Source of the DNA: Ambrosia x helenae
Taxonomy: Eukaryota; Streptophyta; Magnoliopsida; Asterales; Asteraceae
DNA: 64,000 bases
Reading direction: 5' to 3'
Assembly: GCA_030844895.1 (NCBI GenBank)
Contig: CM061231.1
Location: 4,222,001-4,286,000, forward strand
In this document: in pieces, positions 32,805-44,460 of the stretch
How positions within the stretch are numbered: the first letter of the stretch is position 1
How the letters are laid out: each line of letters opens with the position of its first letter
The notes under the pieces: model-generated
What the model was told of the DNA's origin: nothing
The model's input: the letters and a program-made list of their open reading frames with translations, nothing else
The model's database searches: none
Made by a program: the position numbers and the translations under genes

Positions 32805-34680
32805 ATGGTTCGACTTTTGAAATCAAAATATGTATACATACATAGATACGAAAAAATCTTCCATTATTCATGTAAAAATACACGATTGCAATCTTCACAT
32901 CCATCGGGTAACAAGGTCCCCGCTTCATATTACGTAGCTAAAGAAACATTAAAGAAGACTGGGTTGGGATATGAGATGATAGACGTGTGTAAATATGTTT
33001 GGGCTCTCTTTTGGAAGGAAAATAAATCGTTGTAGAATTGTCCTATTTGTAATGAGAGTCGGTGGGTCAAGAAGGACACAAATGGCAAGAAGGTGCCTCA
33101 CAAAGTGTTACGGTACTTTCCTTTGACCCCAGACTACGACGTTTGTATTGCTCAAGGCACACAACCAAAGATATGATATGGCACAATACCGGACGATTAG
33201 AAGATGGTATTATGCGTTATCCAGTTCATGGATCTGCATGGAAGGAATTTGATTTAAAATATCCTAACTTCTTGAGGGAATCTCGAAATGTTCGTCTAGG
33301 GCTTGCAGCTAACGGTTTTAATCCATTTGGTAACAAAAGTATGACTCATAGCACTTGGCCAGTTATACTAACCACATATAATCTGCCTCCATGGCTATGC
33401 ATGATAGAGTCCACATTCATGTTGACTTTGTTGATTCCTGGCCCTAAATCCCTAGGGAAGGACATGGATGTTTTCCTTAGGCCGTTAGTGGATGAGCTTA
33501 AGGATTTGTGGCAGTCATGTGTATGTGCTAAAGACGCAAAGACAAAAACATACTTCACAATGAAGGCGGCGTTGTTTTGGACCATAAACGACTTTACAGC
33601 TCGTAGTAGTATATCAGGTTGGAGCGGGAACGGATACAAAGCATGCCCAACTTGCAACAAAGATACTTCCTCAATGCATGTAATAGGTAAATGTGTGTAT
33701 GTAGGCCATCGTCGGTTCTTAGATGCTGACCATCCGTGGAGAATGAGTTGTGAGTTTAATGGGGAAACCAAGATAATGCCCCTCGAGATAGTTTAGTCCC
33801 GCTGAGATAGATGCTCAACATGCTCGTCTACTCTATCGTCTACCAGGAAAGCATCCAAAGTTTGGAGGTGTAAGGATAAACCGGGAGGAGTGCGAGTTGA
33901 ACTGGTCCAAACGAAGCATATTTTATGAACTTAAGTATTGGACTTCTCTGCAGCTGAAACACAATTTAGATGTAATGCATATCGACAAAAATGTGTGCAA
34001 ATTTGCTTGGTACTCTTCTAATGAACGATAATTAGAGCAGAGATACACCAAATGCACGGAAAGACTTAGAAAAGCTAAAGATTCGGAAGACGTAATGGTT
34101 GAAAAAAAAGGAAACAAGTTCTTTAGTCCCCACTTAAAATACTCATTTAAGGTCGGTGATCAAAAGCTTTTCTGTAAGTGGTTAAAAAAGGTTAAATTAT
34201 GAGATGGGTTTGGATCTAATATCAGTAGGAGGGTGACAAATAATGATTCTAATATTACTAGGTTGAAATTTCATGACTATCATATTCTCATGCAAAAATT
34301 GATACCCATTGGGGTTAGAGGGTTTTTGGCTAAAGATGTTTATACGCCAATATTAGACCTTTATGCATTCTTTAAACAACTGTGCTCCAAAACACTATCA
34401 GTGGAAGATATGAAGAAAGCGAGGGATGCCATTCGTATAATTGTGAAAGTTAGAGTTGATCTATCCTCCAACGTTTTTTGACATTATGGTTCATGTGGTT
34501 TTGCATTTACCTGATGAAGCAATTCTTGGAGGTCCAGTATTTATGAGATGGACGTACCCGTTTGAAAGGTATATGAAAAAACTAAAAAATTATGTCAGAA
34601 ACCCGACAAGGCCAGAAGGTTGTATAGCTGAATGTTATGTAGCTGAAGATGCTCTAACATTTTTGTTCAATGTACCTTAA
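32805..34680 (+). pseudogene. TNP2-like CACTA transposase with DUF4218 tail
   Basis: In order: PASYYVAKETLKKTGLGYEM and FWKENKSL, a zinc-like NCPICNESRW, KVPHKVLRYFPLTPRL, then the Transposase_21 core with VRLGLAANGFNPFGNKSMTH, STWPVILTTYNLPPWLCM, LLIPGPKSLGKDMDVFLRPL and GYKACPTCNKDT. After 33797 the chain continues as PAEIDAQHARLLYRLPGKHP and LKHNLDVMHIDKNVC. From 34233 come HDYHILMQKLIPIGVRGFL and, from 34480, the DUF4218 block (DIMVHVVLHLPDEAILGGPV). Breaks: TAG at 33033, frameshift near 33130, TAG at 33794, TAA near 34029, TGA near 34200 and a frameshift near 34478. The intact protein would bind the CACTA ends and cut DNA. Confidence 0.9.
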
Positions 34681-35700
34681 AAATGTTCAGACTAAGTTCA
34701 ATAAGCCTGATAGAAATGAGGATGTTGTTGTTGAAAAAAGAAAGTTGTGGGTGTTTGAGTCTAAATGTCGCCTGGTAAGCGCAACGAAGGTCAAACATCT
34801 TTCACCAGACGACAAACTCAAGATAGAATGGGTTGTCTTTGATAACTGCGAAGAAGTCAGGGGCTATATGAAGTAAGTGTTTCTATCTTTTATGTATTTT
34901 TCAACACATTCCGGAGATTATATTAAAACTAAATTTCCTTACTTGTATAATTTTTTATTCAATGTAGTGAATTCAAATTTAAATATCCCGAAGATGATAT
35001 TTAAACTAAATTTCCGGAGTGATTTCTCATGAAGGTAATACAAATATAACACGCATTCCTCTATATTTGTTAAGTTTATCTTATGAAGAAAGAAAATTCT
35101 CTCGAATTCGACCCAGAGTTGTATGCTCTTTCATTGGGTGCAAAAATAGTGGCTTCTACTTACACTGCTTGCATAGTCAATGGTGTTGGGTTTATGGTAT
35201 TTGAGCGTGACACAAAACGAATAACACAAAACTCTGGGGTTCTAACGAAGGGAGAGAACGGTGAGAAATATTACGGCATATTAGAAGAGATTATTGAGAT
35301 ACGCTATCCAAATGATTATTCAACTGTCCTATTTAGATGCAAGTGGTTTGATACTCGAGTGGGTGTTACATATGAAAATAATATCACCGGTATCAGCATA
35401 GAATACGAATGGGACAAAGAATATCAACTCATATTTGCTTCGCAAGCCAAACAAATGTTCTACATCGAAGAACCTTCTCAAGGAAACTAAAACAATAAAC
35501 ATAGGTGGGTCGTCGAGAATGTTAATCACCGGCAAATTTGGGATCGACCACAGCAACTTGAAAATGTTCAAAATGTCGACAATGACTTAGTCGAAGATCT
35601 TGACCTTGTTCACAATAACTCTTCATCTAATAGTCCACTTTTCATCGACTTCCGCCAATACTTTCAATACATGCCTTCTCATGTTAATGAAAGTTATTAG
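34681..35700 (+). pseudogene. CACTA downstream domain (DUF4216-like)
   Basis: 35083-35490 reads FDPELYALSLGAKIVASTYT, then YYGILEEIIEIRYPNDYSTV, LFRCKWFDTRVGV and IFASQAKQMFYIEEP, the DUF4216 pattern found 3' of TNP2 in plant CACTA elements. An upstream piece (34670-34876) and an intron-like gap precede it. The frame carries on after the stop at 35488 as an Asn/Asp-rich tail to about 35700. Function of this domain is unknown in the family. Confidence 0.75.
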
Positions 35701-35933
35701 CGGCGACATGTAGCTGCTAATTGTGTAGTTGTGCTGTGACGTGAGCGGCGACTAGAGCAATAGCGGCGACTGGAGGAGCAATAGCATCTAGGCAATAGCG
35801 ACGGAACAAATAGCGGCGACAGTTGCCGCTAATAGTAATAGCGGTGATAGTCGCCGCTAATAGTAATAGCGGCGACCTGCCTCATCTTTAGCGGCGACTT
35901 AAGTCGCCGCTATTGCTCTTATTTGTTGTAGTG
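35695..35933 (+). repeat. CACTA subterminal repeat array and right terminus
   Basis: At least eight TAGCGGCGAC or reverse copies (GTCGCCGCTA) occur in 230 bp, ending in an inverted pair GCGGCGACTTAAGTCGCCGC (35891-35910) and the terminus. In En/Spm such arrays are bound by the TNPA-type protein. Confidence 0.85.
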
Positions 35934-36317
35934 GGAAGCTCCATTGAAGACATCAATCTTGGAGCGAATATGAAAAGTGCGGCAAGGTGGTCTATGAAGT
36001 GACCCTAACCGTGTTGTGGAGTATATGGAGGACTAGAAATTATGCGGTTTTGAATAACAAATCGCCTTTGGTTTCGAACGTAATTGAGGAGGTTAAAGTC
36101 TTGAGTTTTCTTTGGGTTAAGAATAGGTCGAAGACGAATGCTTTGATGTGGGAAGCTTGGCGTAGTTTTGACATGGGGTCATTATCTTAGTTTGTCATTC
36201 GGGTTGTGTTGTTTTGTGATGGTTGAATATTTGTATTGGGGTCTCGTTGTAAATACTAGCGTCTTGCTAGTTGGCGATTTATAATAAAACTAAAGGTTTA
36301 GTTGGCCGTTAAAAAAA
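35934..36317 (+). mobile_element. LINE (L1-type) 3' end
   Basis: 35951-36190 reads SWSEYEKCGKVVYEVTLTVL then WSIWRTRNYAVLNN and FLWVKNRSKTNALMWEAW, the conserved C-terminal end of plant LINE ORF2 (zf-RVT side). A short 3' UTR follows and ends in A7 at 36311. The 5' part is absent, as is usual for LINEs. Confidence 0.75.
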
Positions 36318-37610
36318 CTCACCATATGATTGAAAAACTTCCATTAATCTTATAACCTTTATTAGTGGAAACAATCCACCTTGAGGGGAAAAAAAAATCA
36401 GAGACTCAAACGTTGGTCATAGTAGAAAAATAATACAAACATATATTGTTTTGTAACCAAAGACATTGTTAATAAATGAACATTTCTAGATCTTACAGAA
36501 AAAAAAAAATTAAGATAACACATGTTAGTACACAATTGGCTTCCAAAGATACAGTACATTATTATCACATAAGGAGACTATTTTAGAGCACTAACAGAAC
36601 TGAATATTCTAAAACCATCAATTCGATTTTCGATCAATGGAGATGCATGAAATTCTTATTTCGTAAGGCATGGCACATATGTGGAAGTTAGCACTAACAT
36701 AGATAAAAGATTCGAGAATATATTATGTTCAAAAGTTGGATATGAGGGATCTTCGTTGCAATATCCGTCGTAAGTTTTATCTTAGTTAAGAAACACCGAC
36801 AACATTGGCAAGAAATCTAACATGGAATCTTATCTATACAAGTAAAGTATATTTTTGTATGAAGTATATTTTCTAGTAGTGAAACAAAGACAATCGTCGT
36901 ATGGTCGATTCGAACTTGAAAGTAACAAGTGACTAACGAAGCTTGTAACTTGGAAATGAAGGTGAGCAAGATAGTTTTAAGATGGACCCAACTGCTTTAG
37001 TGGACCTCAAATAGTCAAACATTTAGACTATAACTACCCAACGTGGCCAGACCGTTGACTCAGGTTGTGCAAACCCTTCTGGTAGCCGATTAATGACAAA
37101 ACAAAGAAACCGTGTGGGTACAAGAATTGGCTCCACCATTCCACCGACCCGCTGACAAGTTCATGAAAACACCGTCCCTAAGATATTTTTCTAATAAGGT
37201 ATATATAAGGAAAATTGTATTACGTAGTATTATAGAATAGTCTTGCATGTAGAAATAGTCATAAAATATGTACTGGACAATTAGAATGATACAAAATTAT
37301 TTTTTGAATATCTATTTGATGACAAAAATATTTGATTTGTACTTTAATAAATCTATTCAGCTTAAGTTGTGGTTTCTTATTTTATTTTATTATTATATTA
37401 TTTTGCAGAGGTGAATACCACGAAAAGAGTCAAATCGATCAAAAGTTACAACGATGGTATAAGTAAGTGTTATGCTTTGAGGTATATTTTAACCCTCTTC
37501 AACTTCATATTGATGTCACGCCACTTGTTTTTCCTTATTTCACTACACTTCACCTCATGAAAATGGTTTAATCTTGTTAACTTTACATAACCATACTTTT
37601 TAGTGGTTTA
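36318..37610. other. no gene recognised
   Basis: AT-rich. TTTTCTAGTAGTG at 36868 is the right end of a CACTA-type MITE, with no left end seen. A short AG/GTGAAT ... ATAAGTAAGTG stretch at 37410-37465 looks exon-like but has no partner. Confidence 0.45.
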
Positions 37611-37624
37611 AGAGTAAGGGGAGT

Positions 37625-37725
37625 GGTGGGGTGGGGGGGGGGGGGGGGGGTAGGAGAGTGGCATGGCTCTTTGGGCGGGGAAGGCTTCACCGGTCGTGGG
37701 GCTCGCACATCATCCCCCCCCCCCA
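37625..37725. repeat. G18 / C11 foldback
   Basis: Eighteen Gs at 37633-37650 and eleven Cs at 37714-37724 bracket a GC-rich 63-bp centre. It could fold back, or the G run could form a quadruplex. Confidence 0.7.
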
Positions 37726-38139
37726 CATAGTCTAAAAAGGGGGCAATTTTAATTCAGTCTCTTAACATTCTATTAAAATGTTAACAATTAACCCCTTTAA
37801 CGCCTTTTAACACAGCGAGGAAGTGGTGTGCAACGCCGGTTAACATGCCATGTCACCCTTAACGCCCCAGATGTAAGAGTACACCCAGTGGTGGACAAGG
37901 AATTTTTTTCCACTGGGGTCCCTTTTTTCAGTGTTAGTTTTCACAATAAAATAATAGAATTTTCGAGTCGATTATCGTTTAGGCCAGGTCGAAATGAGAA
38001 ACATAATAAAATACAATATCATAATAATAGCATATGACATTACTCCTTAGAAAATACACAATACAACTATTAATTTGATTGATTTTGTTTGATACCGCTA
38101 GTTTTAACTTGGATTTAAATAAAATAACCAAAAATGGGA

Positions 38140-38222
38140 CACAGAAGACTTGAACTTAGGACATCTTTGTTGGAATTAAGGGGATTTACAATTTACAACT
38201 ACACCAACTTTCCTTTTAATTC
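38140..38222 (-). mobile_element. tRNA-derived SINE-like piece
   Basis: Minus strand AAGTTGGTGTAGTTGTAAAT and CTAAGTTCAAGTCTTCTGTG give A- and B-box-like segments about 45 bases apart. Confidence 0.4.
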
Positions 38223-38225
38223 TAT

Positions 38226-38646
38226 CACTACTAGAAAAGTGGTATTTTTCAATAAAATTTTCTTACGGAAAAAATGCGTCACAAATTTTAACAAAGTTGC
38301 TACTTATTTGTGACGATAAGAAAACTATAATTTTTTTAGCAAATTTGCGACACAATATATCTACAAATTCTTTGGAAATTACGTAGGAAATGCGTCACAA
38401 ATTTCCTACACCATTTTTTCGTAGGAAATGCGTTGAAAATTGTGTTACAAATGCGTAGGAAGTGGTTTTCCGAAGAGACTTTTTCTACGCAATTTCTTAA
38501 GAATTTGTAGATATATTGTTTCGCAAATTTGCTAAAAAAATTATAGTTTTCTTGTCGTCACAAATGAGTAGCAACTTTGTTAAAATTTGTGACGCATTTT
38601 TTTCCGTAAGAAAATTTTGTTGCAAAATGTCACTTTTCTAGTAGTG
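38226..38646. mobile_element. CACTA-type hairpin MITE
   Basis: Starts CACTACTAGAAAAGTG and ends CACTTTTCTAGTAGTG, its exact reverse, with 3-bp duplication TAT (38223-38225, 38647-38649). About 165 bp of each arm are near-identical inverted copies, so nearly the whole 421 bp folds into one hairpin. Confidence 0.93.
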
Positions 38647-38743
38647 TATGGAGTCCAACTAATTATTCTTATGGGGTTCTTAAAAAAATTAACAAATATA
38701 GGGGTCCGGGGACCCCGACCCACTCTATGTCGGTCCGCCCCTG

Positions 38744-40055
38744 TGACACCCCATGGCCTTAAAACTGGTTGCAAAACGGACAAAGATGGATTTTTTTTTC
38801 TTTTTTTTAAAGTAGCAGTGCATAGTTGGTTGGTTTTTTTTTTTTTTTTTTAATCTTCACATTTAAAAATATGAAATTCATGATTAAAATTCTTATTCAA
38901 AATCAAGGGTGAGCTTAACCAAAATCGTCATGTCACACACATTTACCAAAATCGTATATGCAGGTAATTATTGTGTATGTATTCTTTTTTGAACAAATAT
39001 CTGGTGTGACTATAATTGGTGTGAAAAAGACAAGTGATCACTTACTTTACTTTTGTTATGTGAGGCAAGATAAGAAGACCCATATGGGTTTTTGATGAGA
39101 AGGCACATGGAAAGACCATCTGGTTCTTGGACCCGATTGAATGACGAACCACTATCGCTCTCGACGCGGCCCCTCTTTCAGTCACTTTTTTCCTTTATAT
39201 ATTTATGGCTCATTAGGATGAAGTTAAAATTGTAATGGGACCAATTATTGGTGGTAAGGATTGGTTTGGAGGTTGAAGTGATATGTTTGTGTGTGGGGGT
39301 CCGTTTATCTTCGACCCAGACATGTGTTCGGGTGAGAGTTGACTACCAAAAGATTGTACAAATGGCATTCATCATGGTTTACCTAAATACATCTTTATGT
39401 TGGTGTCTTTTTCTTCTTTCATGGGAAGAGCATACACAGCATAAGTGATTTTGGAACCACGTTACTAGCTGTTCAATAAGTATCCGTTTGGCCTTTAAAA
39501 TAGAATTGCACAATAAGTTTTAAATAATTTAAAATTATAATATAATTATCAATATTGTTTCCTGACACCGGAAGCCATCTATTTCCTGACCAGAGTACAA
39601 CGGATTAGTCATAGCAGTGTGTCAACTCCAGTGGGGCATGGGTTCGCTTTTAGTAGTTAGGGTTTACCATCCAGAAATGAGTGACGGCGCAGCTTGTTGC
39701 CCGCCTGCCCGCTACCTTGTTGTAATTTTTCACGATTAATAAATAGTTTAACATTTTATTCAATATTGTTCATCAGTAATTTATTTTTAAACGTTATGCG
39801 CAGCCTTAGTGCCTCTTATGCGCAGCCTCTACTCGCATGTGGGCCGGCCACTATCGCGTCAGCTTGGGTCCGGTTAAGATAACATAGTCTGACCATTGTA
39901 GAGTGGCTAGGGGATTTCCTTATACGGGGTTGTGATGATCTCTGCCACCACATAAAAAAATTACCTTTTAGAAAAAAGTAGTGGGAGAAGTTTCAATCTC
40001 ATCAATTAAATTAAGGGTAAATCAGTAAGTTAAACTAACAATAGATGTATGTATA
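38744..40055. other. no gene recognised
   Basis: 39000-39250 shares phrases (GTGTGAAAAAGAC, GGCACATGGAAAG, GGACCAATTA) in the same order with 19110-19240, suggesting a shared LTR or other repeat. The remainder is unremarkable. Confidence 0.4.
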
Positions 40056-40098
40056 CCACACACACACATCTATATATATATATATATATATATATATT
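40056..40098. repeat. (CA)n(TA)n microsatellite
   Basis: About six CA then about thirteen TA units. Confidence 0.95.
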
Positions 40099-40423
40099 AC
40101 AAATGGATTAATCCTACATATCCTACTCTTATGCAATCTCTCTTTTGATAGATGCCACATAGGATCTGATGTTGTAACTCTAGACCAATTAAAAAAAAGG
40201 AATAAATATGGTTTAAATATTGTTTAACCTAATTTATTAAATACATAATCTACTAAAGGTAAATATTAAAACTTTATTATTTTCTCTCTCATGTTTATTC
40301 CCATAACTTTTAAATGTTAATATCTTTTATATACGAGATTTTTTAAAGAAAAAAATTACACCAAATTAACGAGCGTTTTATTATCTTCTTCTGATCCTTG
40401 TTTGTTTATCTTGTGACAGGTTT

Positions 40424-41651
40424 AAATGATGATTAACTTAATAACTTAAATTACTTTAACTTAATTAATTAACTGGAGGTTTAATCAGCTTCTAGTGGCC
40501 CCGAGCTAGATCCAAGGCGAGGAAACCGATAGTGAGACAGATCCTTCGGGCTTCTGATATCCAAACCGGATTCTAAGCAATGGCTTCTGAAGTGGACCAA
40601 ATCTGAGTGATACATTTCTGGTACTTACCAGATGGTTGAATGATCTTCTTGGTAAAGGGCAGATTCCCTACGGGTGCACCAGTGATCCTCAGATAGAACA
40701 CCTTTAGGATTATGTTCTACCTTTGTCATGGGTTTCATTTGTCTCGGGAGGTTATGGGTTGGGTTTGTTAAGTTTTCACTCATTTAACCAACTTTATATT
40801 TAATTGATCACTAAATATTAAAGTGTCGCTTTAAAGACAAATAAATTAAGGATTCTATTTCTAGTTCTCGTTAGTACAAAGCCGTTAACCAATGGGGATA
40901 CGAGTCACCTAAGTCAACTTTAAGAGAGATCCTTCGGTCTTCATGACCGTTGACCTACTTAGGGGATACGAGGTTGCCGGGATTTACCCTAAGGAGATAT
41001 CCTTCGGTACGGAACGTGAGAGCTAAGGGAGGTGTACGGTGTTCCAGGACAGAAGTTAAGCCTCCAATTCAAGAAGAAGATAAGTTTGAGGACCAGAGAC
41101 TTGACCGTGATTTGAGGAACCCGATATATGCGAGGACCTGGCGGAGTACCTTCATGCGGACGTGCATCGGGAGGTTGTGCTTTCTACTTGGTAGTGGCCC
41201 CACTTCTATATAAAGGAGTCAACACTTCAAGACTACTCTTGTCTTCCTCACATTTAATTAATTTAAATTATTAATCTCAATAATAAACTTACCTACTTAT
41301 ATGGAGGGCCCCGAGATGTGCATATTAGCCTACTCTACTATTTTATCTTTTATTTTATCAAACTCAAAACCTTTTTAAAACTATTTTCTTTTGAGAACCC
41401 CTCCGTTTTATTTTTCTTTTCAGAACCCGATTAGTTAATTGATAGAAGGTTGAGTAGGGGAAAGTGTGTTCTTTGGAATACGATAGTCGGTATTTACCCT
41501 AGAAAGCTATACTATACACGTCAGGTTCTCTGCCTATGTGTTGGTTTTAGTTTCTAAAGTAATTATCGTTTACATAAACTTAAAACTTGTTAACAAAGGT
41601 TTAGTAAAAATCAGTCGTTTCCCCCAAACCAATGTTTTGGGATTGACACAT
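40424..41651 (+). mobile_element. probable gypsy LTR
   Basis: A TATA box (TCTATATAAAGGAG) at 41206-41219 is followed by a pyrimidine-rich leader and ATTAATCTCAATAATAAA. The motif ATCCTTCGG occurs near 40541, 40927 and 40998. Just beyond, TTTTTTGCACCGGGGA resembles a decayed tRNA-Asp type primer site of gypsy elements. A TGATGATTAAC start and an ACATCA end are possible. No target duplication was found. Confidence 0.4.
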
Positions 41652-41689
41652 CAAGTTTTTTGCACCGGGGAAATTGACATCTTTTTAAT

Positions 41690-42889
41690 TTGCTAAAACC
41701 AAACGCATCACTCTGCACTAGAACGAGATACCATAGGCTGTCGTTTTGACGACCAAGAGATAAGACTGTCACCCAGATAAATGCAGTACCCACTAGTGGA
41801 GCGTCTAGTGTTCAGACATCCTGCCCAATCGGCGTCCGTGTATGAGATGAGAGACGAGGCCGTAGAAGATGGTCCGAGAGTTAGACCTAAAGAAGCAATG
41901 CCCTAAATGTAACGAATAATCCTCTTCAGGGCATTCCAGTGATCGATGTGAGGCGCATGCATATGCATACAAACCTGTTGAACAAAGTACGTGATGTCTG
42001 GACGGGTGAATGTCAAGTATTGTAGAGCACCCGCTTGACTGCAATACAAAGTGGGATCGTGAAAGAGGTCGCCTGAGGTAGCACTGAGCTTTGCATTGGT
42101 GTCAACAAGAGTAGCAACCGGGTTGTAGGATTGCATCCCGGCACGGGTAATTATATCAGTGGCATATGATTGTTGTGATAAGAACATGGTATTGCCTCTC
42201 CGAGAGACATAGATGCCCAAAAAATAACTGAGAGGACCTAAGTCCTTCATGGCAAACTCACTAGAGAGTTTCCCCATGAGTCGGTGGCGAAGCTGGTCTG
42301 AGGAGGTGACCAATAAAATGTCATCAACATATAAAAGCAGGAAGGCCGTGTCAGGCCCTTGATGTAAGGTGAACAAAGAAGCATCACATCTGCTCTGCTA
42401 GAAACCCAAAGTGAGAACATAATCCGCGAATCGTTGGTACCATGCCCGTGGTGCCTGTTTGAGACCGTATAGACATTTCTTTAAAAGACAGACATGATCC
42501 GAAAATTGTTGATTTCTGAACCCCATCGGCTGATACATGTACACCGTTTCATTCAGGTTTCCATGTAGAAAAGCATTTGTGACGTCTAACTGATGAACCG
42601 ACCAACTCTTAGCCAAAGCAATTGATAACACCGTCTGAATAGTAGTAGGTTTTACAATCGGACTGAACGTCTCACCGCAATCGATCCCAACTTGCTGCAA
42701 GCGACTGGTACACACCAAACGTGCTTTATATCTCTCTAGATTGCCATCAGACCTGCATTTATGATTAAACAGCCACATGCTTCGTATAATATTCATGTCA
42801 GACGAACGTGGTACCAACTCCCAAGTTCTATTTCTAATTAAAGCATTATACTCAGTAGACATGGCATCGTACCATACCGGGTTGTTCAA
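41690..42889 (-). pseudogene. copia reverse transcriptase and partial RNase H
   Basis: RT starts WYDAMSTEYNALIRNRTWEL and continues with YKARLVCTSRLQQVGIDCGE, HQLDVTNAFLHGNLNETVYM, CLYGLKQAPRAWYQRF and the catalytic LLLYVDDILLV. One in-frame TAG (42398-42400) splits it between TLGF and QSRCDASL. After NALKRIIRYI (41903) the RNase H part is frameshifted and degenerate, ending near 41690. The YVDD site is intact. Confidence 0.9.
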
Positions 42890-42949
42890 GGCGTCGGTTG
42901 GGGTTTTTGGGATTGGTTCAATTGCGGGTTTGGTACAGGTGGCGTTTAG

Positions 42950-44357
42950 GTTTAGTTGGTGTTTGGGTTTGAAATCCCGCTCATTGAGCGAGTGTGGATG
43001 GTACGAGTGGTTGGGGGTGCGGCATTAGATGGAAATGGGCTGGTGGGAGTGGTGTTAGGTGGGGTGAGTAGTATGGGTGCTGTTTGTGGTATTGGGCCGA
43101 AAGGGTTTTGGGCGGTTGGGCTTGGTCTGGCAAGGTATGGACATAAGTGATGAGGGAAACTGTCAGACAAGAAATCGTATTTGGGTTTTGGTCCGATGGC
43201 TTGGGCAAAAAGGAAGGTAGTCTCGTCAAACTCTACGAGTCGGGAAATAATAATTTGTTTAGAGTGGAGATCAAGGTAGCGGTAGCCTCTGTGCGTAGAC
43301 AGATATCCTAGAAAGAAACGTGGACGGGAGCGGTTTTCAAGTTTGTGGATGGTAGTGGACGGGGTGAGAGGATACCAAAGACACGGAGATGTTCATAGGT
43401 TGAAGTGGACCGGTAAAGTAATTCGGTTGGTGTTTTGTTTGTGTGAGCTTGGTTGGTAAAATGTTTAAGAGATAGGTGGCGGTTTCAAGGGCAAAGTTCC
43501 AAAAATATGTGGGGAGAGATGCATGGGCAAGGAGGCTACAAATCATGTTATTAATGGTTCTGATTTTGCGTTCGGCTTTGCCATTTTGAGAGGAGGTGTA
43601 TGGGCAAGAGAGACGGTAAAGTATACAGTTTGTGGTAAAGAAGTTTTGGAAAGAGAAGTTGACATATTCGCGACCATTGTCGCATTGGAGGGTTTTAATG
43701 GTGCGTTCAAATTGAGTTTTTTTATTAGAGAAGCAAATTCGAAAAAAGTGGGAAACACATTAGATTTTTTTGCAATTGGGTACGTCCACAAAAATTAGAG
43801 TAATCATCTAAAAATAAGACATAATATTTATGGCCCGAGGAACTAATAATTGGAGAAGTCCAAACATCACTATGAATTATGTCAAATTGTAAAGACGTAA
43901 AATTATTAGAACCAAAAAAAGGTAATCGAATACTCTTTCCAAAAATACAAGACTGGCATACATTATTTCGGAATTTATTAAACGAAATTGAACTAGAAGT
44001 TTTTAAGGAATTCATAGAAGAACGTCCTGGATGGCCAAGACGGTGATGCCAGAGTTGAGGAGAAATAGCAGCAAAAGCAAAGGGTTGAGTGGAAGACGAC
44101 CCGAGCACCAGAGGGTATAGATCACCGTTGTTGTTGCATTTGAGCAGAGGGGTCTTGGTCTTGTAATCCTTCACAAGAAAGCCAAATGGGTCAAATTCAA
44201 CAGACACAGAATTGTCCGTTGTAAATCTACGCAAAGATATTAAATTTTTGACGAGTTTAGGTGAATAAACTATAAAGTACGTTTTTAAGTATAAAGGGTG
44301 GGAAGGGTTTAGGTAGGTATTTGGTGCCTTGTCCAAGCACTGGTATGGTATCGCCAT
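42950..44357 (-). pseudogene. copia integrase and linker
   Basis: Zinc domain LWHHRLGHPG with CQSCIFGKSIRLPF (about 44060-43910), core Asp in DIIHSDVWTSP, second Asp in CDNGREYVNFSF and Glu in SSQNGKAERKIRTINN, then FWNFALETATYLLNILPTK. The linker (VEFDETTFLFA, then Pro-rich) reaches 42950. Frameshifts occur near 43780, 43550 and 43335. D,D,E are all present, but the frame is not continuous. Confidence 0.85.
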
Positions 44358-44460
44358 TACCTACAATTATATTTTGAGAAATGCTATAATTAGAAAAAGA
44401 ATGGTAGTCACTTTGCTCGTGAGACATGGTGGATGATGCTCTTGTGTCCATATACTAAGT
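44257..44460 (-). pseudogene. copia protease with altered active site
   Basis: The expected WYMDTGAS reads stop-YMDTRAS: the Trp codon is TAG (about 44452-44454) and the active-site Gly is Arg. The IIVGNGDTIPVLGQGT block and ILKNVLYSL follow, then a frameshift. Catalysis would be lost. Confidence 0.8.

Larger units (their letters stand above)
32805..35933 (+). mobile_element. CACTA (En/Spm) transposon relic
   Basis: Contains TNP2-type transposase pieces, DUF4218- and DUF4216-like downstream domains, a subterminal array of TAGCGGCGAC repeats and the terminal TTATTTGTTGTAGTG (35919-35933), which reads CACTACAACAAATAA from the outside. The left end is missing or unrecognised. Multiple stops make it inactive. 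Confidence 0.85.
37886..38743. mobile_element. hAT-type element (Tip100-like ends) with nested MITE
   Basis: Left end CAGTGGTGGACAAGGAA, right end reversed CAGGGGCGGACCGACAT: 10 of the first 12 bases agree. Flanks AGTACACC and TGACACCC share ACACC but not as a clean 8-bp duplication. The interior is non-coding and holds a SINE-like piece and the CACTA MITE. Confidence 0.65.

Noticed and set aside
36855..36885. CACTA MITE end TTTTCTAGTAGTG
   Set aside because: No matching left end or 3-bp duplication within several hundred bases, so not listed as an element.
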